Assembly: GCA_030652035.1 (NCBI GenBank)
Contig: JAUSBJ010000035.1
Coordinates: forward strand, 372,001-436,000
From: Sulfurimicrobium sp.
GTDB lineage: Bacteria; Pseudomonadota; Gammaproteobacteria; Burkholderiales; Sulfuricellaceae
Length of the DNA stretch: 64,000 bases
Direction: 5' to 3'
Below are positions 45,855 through 53,184 of the stretch, in pieces. The first letter of the stretch is position 1. The number at the start of each line of letters is the position of its first letter. The notes below the pieces were generated by a model that saw only the letters and a list, made by a program, of their open reading frames with translations, was not told where the DNA came from and made no database searches. A program made the translations under genes and the position numbers.

Positions 45855-46925
45855 TTAGAACCTGATGTGAGTTGATGCATTCAGGGTCGTACGGGCACCG
45901 CGCCAATCGTCGATATGGAACTTGGTAAAGGGCAGGCCGGTCTTTTCGAAGAAACGTGGCCAACCAATTCGGTCGATCCAGTCAGTCATCCGCTCCCAAG
46001 GCTGAGCATCCGCCTTGTAAACAGCGAGGATATTTTTAACCACTGCAGCGACTTCAGGCCAGCGTGGTGCATTATTTGGCAACCCAGCCGCCACCAGCTT
46101 ATGGAAAGTCGGCTTGGAGCGTGCATTTGAGTTCTTGCCACCCACCCAGATCGCGATTTTCGAATGCTCAGGATCATTAATCTGCATTGGCGGGCAGGGC
46201 GGGAAACAAGCGCCACAACAAATACACTTCTTCTCATCCACTTCCAGGGAAGGCTTGCCGTTCACCAAAGCTGGACGAATCGCTGCAACCGGGCAACGTG
46301 CCACGACAGAAGGGCGCTCACACACATTGGCTACCAGATCATGATTGATCTTGGGCGGCTTGGTATGCTGCATGATGATCGCAATGTCAGCCTGTCCACC
46401 GCAGTTGATTTCGCAGCAGGAGGTCGACAGCTTGACGCGGTTCGGCATTTCGCACTTGATGAATTCATCGTGCAACTCGTCCATCAAAGCCTTCACCACA
46501 CCGGATGCATCAGTACCAGGAATATCGCAATGCAGGAAACCCTGGGTATGCGCAATCATGGACACGGAGTTTGCGGTACCGCCAACAGGGAAACCGTGGC
46601 TGTTCAAGTCCTTGATCAGCGGATCAATTTTGCTCTCGGTCGTAACCATGAACTCCACGTTGCTTCTGGCGGTAAAGCGCATATGCCCATCAGCATGCTT
46701 GTCAGCCAAGTCGCACAACAAGCGAATGGTGTACAGGTCGAGCTGGCGGGCTGTGCCGAACTTTACCGTCCAGACTTCGTCGCCACTTTCGGCACGGTGA
46801 TAAAGAACGCCCGGCTTTGGATGGGAGTGAAACACCCATTTGCCGTAATTCTTCCTGAGGGTTGGATGCATGAAAGGCGCGGGATCTGGTACGCCGCACT
46901 CATCTGGTGCACGCAATTCAGCCAT
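45855..46925 (-). CDS. dsrB: Reverse dissimilatory sulfite reductase subunit beta
   Basis: The protein has 356 residues. It has the coupled siroheme/[4Fe-4S] Cys motif in LSTSCCEINCGGQ and an inserted ferredoxin domain with CICCGACFPPCP. With DsrA it oxidizes DsrC-bound sulfur to sulfite in the reverse direction of sulfate reducers. The oxidative role is inferred from DsrL, DsrEFH and the absence of dsrD. It starts 46 bases after dsrA with AATATTGGAGAATA as its ribosome site. Confidence 0.95.
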   Translation of the reverse strand: MAELRAPDECGVPDPAPFMHPTLRKNYGKWVFHSHPKPGVLYHRAESGDEVWTVKFGTARQLDLYTIRLLCDLADKHADGHMRFTARSNVEFMVTTESKIDPLIKDLNSHGFPVGGTANSVSMIAHTQGFLHCDIPGTDASGVVKALMDELHDEFIKCEMPNRVKLSTSCCEINCGGQADIAIIMQHTKPPKINHDLVANVCERPSVVARCPVAAIRPALVNGKPSLEVDEKKCICCGACFPPCPPMQINDPEHSKIAIWVGGKNSNARSKPTFHKLVAAGLPNNAPRWPEVAAVVKNILAVYKADAQPWERMTDWIDRIGWPRFFEKTGLPFTKFHIDDWRGARTTLNASTHIRF

Positions 46926-46971
46926 TATTTATTCTCCAATATTAACTAGACCAATCAATTTAGACAAAGAA

Positions 46972-48267
46972 TCAGGCAGCAGCCTTACGCTCGCTCACCT
47001 TCTCGACCTCTTCATCCCATTCATCCATACGAACGTAAGGGTTCGCACGCGGGTGAGTGACCATGTTTGCATCGATATCCAGATCCAGACCTTCAAGGAA
47101 GTTCACCAAGCCGATACGGTCAATCATTTCACCTGTACGCTCGTGCTCCAGCGCATTTTCAGCAAAGAAATCAATGATACTGCGGGACAGTTCATTCAAC
47201 TTCTCGAAGTCTTCTTCGGTTTCCATCTTCATGAATGGAATAACGACGGTACCCATGGTCGCACCAATCTTCAAGACACTCTTTCCGCCGACCAGAATTG
47301 TCACGCCCTTGTCCTTGCCCGGCAACAGCGCGCCCGGCATGACGTTCAGGCAGTGCATGCAGCGCACGCAATCATGGTTCTCGATCTGCATCACATGCTG
47401 ATCGTCAACCGCCACCGTGGAAATACTATCGCCGGAAACTGCATCTGCCTTGTTGCGCAGCGTAATTGCGCGCGTTGGGCACTTGCTGATTACGTCATTG
47501 ACCAGCTTATCCATGCCATGACCATTCATGTAGTCACGAGCCTGCTGCTCATTGACCTGAATATTGTCACGCCATGTGCCGATGGTGGCCATGTCGGAAC
47601 GCTGAATGGAGTTTACGCAGTCATTGGGGCAACCGGAGAACTTGAATTTGAATTTGTACGGCAGAGCAGGGCGGTGCATGTCGTCAATATTTGCATTGAT
47701 AACAGTACGCAGCGCTTTGGCTTCGTCATAACAGGACATCTCGCAACGTGCTGCACCGACGCAGGACATGGAAGTACGCAACGCAGGACCTGCACCGCCC
47801 ATATCGAAGCCCATGGCATTGATTTCTTCCCATGCCGGCTGGACGTTGGCAGTGGAACAGCCTTGCATCATGATGTCACCAGACTGTCCGTGTAGACCAA
47901 TCAGGCCAGACCCATACTTGTCCCAGATATCAGCAAATTTGCGCAGCGTGGCTGTATCGTAGTGCATGCCGGCAGGCGGCTGGATACGCAGAGTATGGAA
48001 CTCGGCCGCATCAGGAAATACCGGATTCTCGTTTTCGTCCTTGAGCTCAGTAAAGCGTGGAATCACACCACCACCATAACCGAACACACCAACTGTGCCG
48101 CCCTTCCAGTAGCCTTTTTTGGTCTGGTAGGAAGTTTCCAGTTGACCCAGCAGGTCAACCATGATGTCTTTTGTAGCGGCTTCACGCTTCAGACCGGTCA
48201 CAAAGCTCGGCCATGGGCCGCTTTCAAGCTGGTCCAGCATCGGCGTATCGTGCATTTTTTTAGCCAT
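46972..48267 (-). CDS. dsrA: Reverse dissimilatory sulfite reductase subunit alpha
   Basis: The protein has 431 residues. The siroheme-linked [4Fe-4S] ligands lie in SCVGAARCEMSC and FSGCPNDC, and the ferredoxin domain has CVRCMHCLNVMPG. It pairs with DsrB as the catalytic core of cytoplasmic sulfur oxidation. It is the first gene of a minus-strand cluster running about 14.4 kb to 33.8 kb. A TTGGAGATG ribosome site precedes the ATG. The C-terminal tail is acidic then Lys/Ala-rich. Confidence 0.96.
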   Translation of the reverse strand: MAKKMHDTPMLDQLESGPWPSFVTGLKREAATKDIMVDLLGQLETSYQTKKGYWKGGTVGVFGYGGGVIPRFTELKDENENPVFPDAAEFHTLRIQPPAGMHYDTATLRKFADIWDKYGSGLIGLHGQSGDIMMQGCSTANVQPAWEEINAMGFDMGGAGPALRTSMSCVGAARCEMSCYDEAKALRTVINANIDDMHRPALPYKFKFKFSGCPNDCVNSIQRSDMATIGTWRDNIQVNEQQARDYMNGHGMDKLVNDVISKCPTRAITLRNKADAVSGDSISTVAVDDQHVMQIENHDCVRCMHCLNVMPGALLPGKDKGVTILVGGKSVLKIGATMGTVVIPFMKMETEEDFEKLNELSRSIIDFFAENALEHERTGEMIDRIGLVNFLEGLDLDIDANMVTHPRANPYVRMDEWDEEVEKVSERKAAA

Positions 48268-48301
48268 TGATCATCTCCAAAAAAAAATTAACGTCCAGCT
48301 A

Positions 48302-48319
48302 TGCCGGCTTTATCCGGCA
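48302..48319 (-). promoter_or_regulatory. Hairpin in the dsrA leader
   Basis: TGCCGG (48302-48307) and CCGGCA (48314-48319) form a 6-bp stem with a CTTTAT loop, about 35 bases before the dsrA start on the minus strand. It may affect mRNA stability or translation of dsrA. Confidence 0.4.
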
Positions 48320-48508
48320 CCAGCCATCTCGATTAAATTAAGCTACAACTTTTGCGTGATTCTTAAAAACTGCGTCCACAACGCTTGCGGTGTATTTGCC
48401 ACTAGCGCGTTCGACCTCCAGCAGATACTGCGAATGGTACAGCCGTTACACTTTCAATTTCTATCATTCTTCGCGGCTACCCCATCACACAGCAGGGAGT
48501 ACCCACCC
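48320..48508. other. dsr promoter region, no gene seen
   Basis: The rest of the gap upstream of dsrA is A/T-rich near the gene and holds no convincing open reading frame or clear -10/-35 pair on the minus strand. The dsr promoter is presumably here. Confidence 0.4.
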
Positions 48509-48545
48509 ACCCCATCAGGGGTATCATGATGCTACCCATATGGGT
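48509..48545. promoter_or_regulatory. Cluster of palindromes between divergent dsrA and sulfur-module genes
   Basis: Three inverted repeats lie within 37 bases: ACCCC-ATCA-GGGGT (48509-48522), ATCATGAT (48523-48530) and the perfect 12-mer ACCCATATGGGT (48534-48545). Such a cluster between divergent transcripts suggests binding of a dimeric regulator. No regulator gene is adjacent. Confidence 0.45.
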
Positions 48546-48553
48546 TATTCCAC

Positions 48554-48581
48554 TTGCAGTATCGGGGGCTGAACCTATATT
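48554..48581 (+). promoter_or_regulatory. Candidate promoter of the divergent module
   Basis: TTGCAG (48554-48559) and TATATT (48576-48581) are 16 bases apart, and the first start codon follows 36 bases later. The palindrome at 48534-48545 lies just upstream of the -35. Confidence 0.4.
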
Positions 48582-48617
48582 TCGTTACAATCCAATGCCC
48601 GAGAACAAAAAATTATT

Positions 48618-48848
48618 ATGGACGAATTTACTAGTTTGGACAAATTCATATCGACTCCCTACAGACAGGAAATCGAACTACAGCAAGTTAACCACGAAGC
48701 AGGTTTCAATACATTGCGCCTACGGATTCGCGAAATCAAGCGTTTTACCATTTTCGAGATCGACAGTGAAACAGCCCTTCATTGGGGCAATGCCTTGCTG
48801 GACTGGGCGAAATCACAGGAACAAGGAGCAACAAAATCGGCTGGCTAA
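48618..48848 (+). CDS. Small hypothetical protein opposite dsrA
   Basis: The protein has 76 residues, soluble, with no Cys. The pattern YRQEIELQQVNHEAGFNTLR, then RIREIKRFTIFEID and a Trp-containing helix, looks like a compact beta-sheet protein. I recall similar small unnamed proteins in sulfur oxidizers but cannot name a family with certainty. The start codon lacks a good ribosome site. It is the first gene of a plus-strand unit running to the sulfurtransferase at 50.8 kb, and the next gene starts 20 bases after its stop. Confidence 0.65.
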   Translation: MDEFTSLDKFISTPYRQEIELQQVNHEAGFNTLRLRIREIKRFTIFEIDSETALHWGNALLDWAKSQEQGATKSAG

Positions 48849-48868
48849 CCTATAATCAGGAAACACCC

Positions 48869-49474
48869 TTGATCAACGAATCTCTGGTCACCGACGTTCA
48901 GTTCGACGTAAAGGGATCTCTGATACCCATTGACCACGGATACGAATTATTCACTGAATTGGCGCGCTTGCTGCCCTGGCTTGCTGACGAACCTATTGGG
49001 GGCATACATGCCATTCACGGGGCTGACACCGGCCATGGCGAGTTGATTCTCAACCGGCGCACGAAGCTTATGATTAGAGTTATTTCTACGCGCGTACCAG
49101 ACCTGATGCAACTAACAGGGCAAAAGGTCCGCATTGGAGGGCATGAGCTTGAAATCGGCGCGGGAAAAATTCGGCCGCTGTCTCGCCATACACCTTTGTT
49201 TGCCCATTGCGTCGCGACTGGCAGTGAAGATGAATTAGACTTCTCCAATGATATTATTCGCATGCTGGATGAAATGAAAATCGATTCTCGCTTCATTTGT
49301 GGTAAACGCCAGACTATCAGAACTCAGGACGGCATAGTGAGTGGCTTCAGCCTCATGCTGCACGGATTGCCGGTGGAGCACTCATTCCTCGTGCAACAAC
49401 AAGGGCTGGGGAAATACCGCAAGATTGGATGCGGTATATTTATTCCTCACAAATCCATTAACGCGCTTACTTAA
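48869..49474 (+). CDS. Cas6/Cmx6-like endoribonuclease family protein without CRISPR
   Basis: The protein has 201 residues. It resembles the Cas6 branch called Cmx6 (type I-MYXAN): N-terminal SLIPIDHGYELFTELARLLP with His23, then GGIHAIHGAD, GQKVRIGGHELEIG, and the C-terminal Gly-rich loop GLGKYRKIGCGIFIP (179-193) typical of Cas6 RNA-binding folds. Cas6 cuts CRISPR RNA, but no array or other cas gene is present. The likely start is a TTG at 48869 with AGGAA upstream; an ATG at 48782 would lie inside the previous gene. Activity and substrate are unknown. Confidence 0.75.
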   Translation: MINESLVTDVQFDVKGSLIPIDHGYELFTELARLLPWLADEPIGGIHAIHGADTGHGELILNRRTKLMIRVISTRVPDLMQLTGQKVRIGGHELEIGAGKIRPLSRHTPLFAHCVATGSEDELDFSNDIIRMLDEMKIDSRFICGKRQTIRTQDGIVSGFSLMLHGLPVEHSFLVQQQGLGKYRKIGCGIFIPHKSINALT

Positions 49475-49518
49475 AAAGCGCAATTTTTTACTCAACGACC
49501 TTAGATAAGGAGAAAACT

Positions 49519-49851
49519 ATGGGATACATCGTAAATGGCACTGAACTGGAAGTGGACGATGACGGCTTTCTGCTGGAACCGGACTATAGCGATGAAGTGG
49601 TGAATGTAATCGCCGAAGCCGAAGGCCTCAAACTGACCGATGAGCACTGGATGGTGGTCAACTACATGCGCACCAAGTACAAGGAAGAAGGCCAGACCCC
49701 GAACTTCCGCAATATGTGCAAGGACTTCGATGCCGATCACCCTGGCACCGACTGGAAAAAACACCTGTACGTCCTGTTCCCAATGCAACCAAACCGCCAG
49801 TCCGCCAAAGTGGCCGGTCTGCCGAAACCGTTTGGAAAAGGCGGTTACTAA
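49519..49851 (+). CDS. DsrC/TusE-family paralog lacking C-terminal cysteines (RspA-like)
   Basis: The protein has 110 residues and the DsrC fold (MGYIVNGTELEVDDDGFL, then LTDEHWMVVNYMR), aligning end to end with the true DsrC of this cluster. The arm reads SAKVAGLPKPFGKGGY, so both catalytic Cys are replaced; the only Cys is Cys67. Cys-less DsrC homologs have been grouped as regulatory proteins (RspA). It cannot carry sulfur by the DsrC route and may bind DsrC partners or nucleic acid. A strong AAGGAG site precedes the ATG. Confidence 0.9.
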   Translation: MGYIVNGTELEVDDDGFLLEPDYSDEVVNVIAEAEGLKLTDEHWMVVNYMRTKYKEEGQTPNFRNMCKDFDADHPGTDWKKHLYVLFPMQPNRQSAKVAGLPKPFGKGGY

Positions 49852-49865
49852 AACAAGCAGCAAAT

Positions 49866-49914
49866 TTCCGGGTTCCGGGTTTCGGGTTAAACTACGGAAT
49901 CCGGAATCAGGAAC
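49866..49914. repeat. Inverted arrays of 7-bp repeats before the sulfurtransferase gene
   Basis: Three heptamers of TTCCGGG type (49866-49886) are followed by a short spacer and three heptamers of NNGGAAN type (49894-49914), forming an imperfect hairpin. The last unit, CAGGAAC, provides AGGAA seven bases before the start at 49921. The layout parallels the array between soeB and soeC, with a different core sequence. Confidence 0.65.
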
Positions 49915-49920
49915 GTCCCC

Positions 49921-50769
49921 ATGAAATTCACCTCCCTCGTCAGTGCAGCACAACTGGCGCAACACCTGAATGATCCGGATTGGATTATTTTTGATTGCCG
50001 CTTCACCCTGAGCAACCCCGATTCAGGCAGACAGGCCCATCAGACAGGGCATATACCCGGCGCCCGTTATGCGCACCTCAATGACGATCTATCCTCTGAA
50101 GTGACCTCACACAGCGGTCGACACCCCTTGCCAGACGCGCAACTTCTGGCACAAAAATTGGGGAAGTGGGGCGTGGATAGCAGCAAACAGGTCATTGTTT
50201 ATGATGACAGCTTCGGCTCCATGGCTAGCCGCATGTGGTGGCTTTTGCGTTGGCTCGGACATGAATCGGTCGCCCTGCTCGATGGTGGAATTCAGCGCTG
50301 GATTCGAGACGGACACCCGATGACGGCCGAAATGCCGGCGATCACTCCGACAGAGTTCGTAGCTCATCCTGACAGCAGCATGTGGGTTGACGCTAAGTGT
50401 ATCGAGGATGCGCTACGCAGCGACAAGTGCCTGATCATAGATGCCCGCTCCGAAGAGCGCTTCAGTGGCGAGCGCGAAGTGCTGGATAAAGTCGCAGGTC
50501 ATATTCCGGGCAGCATCAATTACCCTTTTGAAGACAACCTCGATATGGGCGGCACTTATATGACGGCAGAGGAGCTCAGGGAAGCCTATCTCGACCTGCT
50601 GAATGGCGTCGAACCACAACGAGTGGTGCATATGTGCGGGTCCGGCGTCACCGCATGCCATAGCTTGATCGCCATGGAACATGCTGGCCTCAAGGGTGCG
50701 CGGCTTTATCCCGGCTCCTGGAGTGAATGGATTACCGATCCCGGCAGACCGGTCGAAACAGGCGAATAA
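49921..50769 (+). CDS. Two-domain sulfurtransferase (mercaptopyruvate/thiosulfate type)
   Basis: The protein has 282 residues with two rhodanese domains. The first is inactive-looking (DDSFGSMASRMWW in place of a Cys loop) and the second carries the catalytic Cys239 in CGSGVTA, the loop type of mercaptopyruvate sulfurtransferase SseA. It may supply persulfide sulfur to the cell. Its place after the Cys-less DsrC paralog and opposite dsr fits sulfur metabolism. A heptamer repeat forms its ribosome site. Substrate preference needs assay. Confidence 0.88.
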   Translation: MKFTSLVSAAQLAQHLNDPDWIIFDCRFTLSNPDSGRQAHQTGHIPGARYAHLNDDLSSEVTSHSGRHPLPDAQLLAQKLGKWGVDSSKQVIVYDDSFGSMASRMWWLLRWLGHESVALLDGGIQRWIRDGHPMTAEMPAITPTEFVAHPDSSMWVDAKCIEDALRSDKCLIIDARSEERFSGEREVLDKVAGHIPGSINYPFEDNLDMGGTYMTAEELREAYLDLLNGVEPQRVVHMCGSGVTACHSLIAMEHAGLKGARLYPGSWSEWITDPGRPVETGE

Positions 50770-50870
50770 GGCCCAGCTCTTAATAGAACCCTGGTCTTTC
50801 ATCGCTGCGTCAAGCTAGCGGCTGAAGTCCATGGCTCCGCCCCGACAACTATTTGAAACAGGCTTATAAA

Positions 50871-51446
50871 ATGGCAATTCGAGTTAAAAGCAAATGGCAC
50901 ACACGGGGCGCCCCCAAGACCCCGCACCAGGTAGCGACCGTAATTGCATCCCTGATTTTCCGGGTGGCCGAAGAAAAAGTCACCCACATGCAACAGGATG
51001 ATTTCGAGATCAGTTCCACAGAACAAGGTTTTGCAATGATCGCCGAGTATCTTGCCTTCCTCGTTCAATACACTGACCGCTTCGTTTACCAGCGAGTGGA
51101 CGACGAATACCGCAGCGAGCTCATCAACATCATTGTCAAGCGTCTGGCAGAGATTCTTGAAGACAATCAGGTTGCCTTCATGGGCCCATCACCGGACAGC
51201 TACCAGAAACGCTTCATCAACCTGCTCGTCGAGCGCCTGGCTGAATATGCCACCTTCGATTACGAAGAAGGTGAACCGAACTATTCCTGTCGCCGCTACC
51301 TCGGCGGCAAAATCCTCGAGCAGATGCCCAAGCGCGATCACTCCTGGACCATTGACCAGGTCGTTGAAATCGAGGTGCCCAATGCCCTGACATTGCTCAG
51401 AAGAGGTCTGGATGGCCTGTTTTCGGAAGACTCGGGCACTCTGTAA
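50871..51446 (+). CDS. Conserved hypothetical protein
   Basis: The protein has 191 residues, soluble and mostly helical. The N terminus is basic (MAIRVKSKWHTRGAPKT), then follows an acidic helical core with regular hydrophobic spacing (AEYLAFLVQYTDRFVYQRV, IVKRLAEILEDNQ). No catalytic motif is visible. The start at 50871 is preferred to an in-frame TTG six codons upstream. It precedes birA by 16 bases. I do not recognise the family, and the link to its neighbours is only position. Confidence 0.65.
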   Translation: MAIRVKSKWHTRGAPKTPHQVATVIASLIFRVAEEKVTHMQQDDFEISSTEQGFAMIAEYLAFLVQYTDRFVYQRVDDEYRSELINIIVKRLAEILEDNQVAFMGPSPDSYQKRFINLLVERLAEYATFDYEEGEPNYSCRRYLGGKILEQMPKRDHSWTIDQVVEIEVPNALTLLRRGLDGLFSEDSGTL

Positions 51447-51462
51447 GACATTTTAAACCAGC

Positions 51463-52455
51463 GTGAAAGCACTCACATTCTCCGTACTGCGGCAGCTTTC
51501 CTGCAACGAGTTCAGCTCGGGGGAGACAATCGCTCGCCAGCTCGGCATCTCGCGCGGTTCTGTCTGGGAGGCGCTGCAGAATCTGGATCGACATGGCATC
51601 CAGATTTTCCGCCTGCCTGAGCGCGGCTATCGTCTGGCCGAGGCGGTGCACTGGTTGGATCGGGACGAAATCCAGTCCGTATTGGGCGACAAGGCCCGCC
51701 TCATCCAGCTCGAAGTGGTGGATACCGCCGATTCCAGCAACACCATCCTGATGCAAAAAGCCGCCCTCGGGGCAGAACACGGCAGCTGTCTGGCGGTGGA
51801 ACTGCAAACACGGGGCCGCGGCCGCCGCGGCCGCACATGGCACGCCAGCCTGGGCGGCAGCCTGACCTTTTCCCTGCTGTGGCGCTTCAGCCAGGGTGCA
51901 AGCTTCCTGTCCGGCCTCAGCCTTGCCGTCGGCGTGGCGCTGATGCGCGCACTGGAACAGGCAGGCATCCGCGACGCCTACCTCAAATGGCCGAATGACG
52001 TATTGCATGACCAGCAAAAACTGGCTGGCATCCTGATCGAACTGCAAGGCGACATGCTCGGCCCCAGCGCGGCCGTGATCGGCATCGGCCTCAACATGAA
52101 ACTTGCCGAACTTGCCAAGGCGAATATTGATCAGGCAGCAACCGACATCGCCGCCATCCATCCCGAATTACCCGACCGCAACCACCTGCTGGCACTTATT
52201 CTGTGCCATCTCAGCGACGTGCTGCAGCAATTCGAAACAGAAGGCTTCGGCAGGCTGCGCGAAGAGTGGAGCCGCCATCATTTCTACCACGACCAGCCGG
52301 TGCGCATGCTGCTGCCCGATGGCTGTGAATACCTGGGCACTGTGACAGGCGTGGCGGATGACGGCGCCTTGCTGGTGCGCGGCGAGGATGGGGAGCGACG
52401 CTTCATCGCCGGTGAAATCAGCATGCGGAGCAACTTAGAGCGGGTGCCGGCGTGA
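51463..52455 (+). CDS. birA: Biotin--protein ligase/biotin repressor BirA
   Basis: The protein has 330 residues. An N-terminal winged helix (about 5-60, SGETIARQLGISRGSVWEAL) precedes the ligase domain with the biotinyl-AMP loop GRGRRGRTW and KWPNDV, and a C-terminal SH3-like domain. The HTH suggests it also represses biotin genes, which are not here. The start is GTG. The stop overlaps coaX by four bases, as the birA-coaX pair often does. Confidence 0.93.
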   Translation: MKALTFSVLRQLSCNEFSSGETIARQLGISRGSVWEALQNLDRHGIQIFRLPERGYRLAEAVHWLDRDEIQSVLGDKARLIQLEVVDTADSSNTILMQKAALGAEHGSCLAVELQTRGRGRRGRTWHASLGGSLTFSLLWRFSQGASFLSGLSLAVGVALMRALEQAGIRDAYLKWPNDVLHDQQKLAGILIELQGDMLGPSAAVIGIGLNMKLAELAKANIDQAATDIAAIHPELPDRNHLLALILCHLSDVLQQFETEGFGRLREEWSRHHFYHDQPVRMLLPDGCEYLGTVTGVADDGALLVRGEDGERRFIAGEISMRSNLERVPA

Positions 52456-53171
52456 GCATTCTCGCCGTGGATGCCGGAAACACCCGCACCAAATGGGCGC
52501 GATATGCGCACGGTGCATGGCAGGAACAAGACTGGACGCCGACTGCCCAGCCGCAATTGAAAGCGCAATGGGCTGACATGAACGCCCCAGCCAGAATCAT
52601 CGTTTCAAACGTCGCCGGCACCGCCATCCAGCTTGCCATCGACAACGCCGCCACCCAACGCTGGGGCGTCTTGCCCCTGTACATTCGCCCCCTGCGAACG
52701 CAGTGCGGCGTAAACAACGCTTACAGCGAAACAGAGCGCCTCGGCAGCGATCGCTGGGCGGCACTGATCGCGGCGCATCACTTGCACCCCGAGCGGGATC
52801 TGCTGGTTGTCCAGGCCGGCACAGCCGTGACGATTGACACCCTTTCTGCTCAGGGCCATTTTCGGGGCGGCATGATCGTGCCCGGACTCAGACTGATGCT
52901 GGATACCCTGGCGCGCAACACAGCCGGACTTGCACTGCAGGATGGGGAAATCCATGATTTCCCCTGCAACACAGCGGACGCCATGATGAGCGGCGCGGCG
53001 AACGCCATTGCCGGCGCGGTTGAACGGGGGTTCAGGCAGCTTGCAGCACGTCCCCTGTGTTTGATCAGCGGCGGGGATGCAGATATCCTGCTGCCTTTAC
53101 TGACCATTCCCGTCCAGAAAACCGATCGACTGGTGCTGGAAGGCTTGCTCCGGATTGCCCTAGAAAATTGA
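52452..53171 (+). CDS. coaX: Type III pantothenate kinase CoaX
   Basis: The protein has 239 residues of the ASKHA fold. Phosphate loop DAGNTRTKW is at the N terminus and GTAVTIDTL and FRGGMIVPG follow. It phosphorylates pantothenate in coenzyme A synthesis and is not inhibited by CoA. The start is a GTG overlapping birA. The sequence looks intact. The next gene begins 13 bases later with a GGTAAG site. Confidence 0.93.
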   Translation: MSILAVDAGNTRTKWARYAHGAWQEQDWTPTAQPQLKAQWADMNAPARIIVSNVAGTAIQLAIDNAATQRWGVLPLYIRPLRTQCGVNNAYSETERLGSDRWAALIAAHHLHPERDLLVVQAGTAVTIDTLSAQGHFRGGMIVPGLRLMLDTLARNTAGLALQDGEIHDFPCNTADAMMSGAANAIAGAVERGFRQLAARPLCLISGGDADILLPLLTIPVQKTDRLVLEGLLRIALEN

Positions 53172-53184
53172 GAAAAGGTAAGAA

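Noticed and set aside
46972..48267. Sulfate-reducer-type (reductive) DsrAB
   Set aside because: dsrEFH and dsrL are present and no dsrD was seen, which points to the oxidative pathway.
48268..49520. CRISPR array next to the Cas6-like gene
   Set aside because: No repeated 25-40-base units with spacers were seen here or elsewhere in the window.
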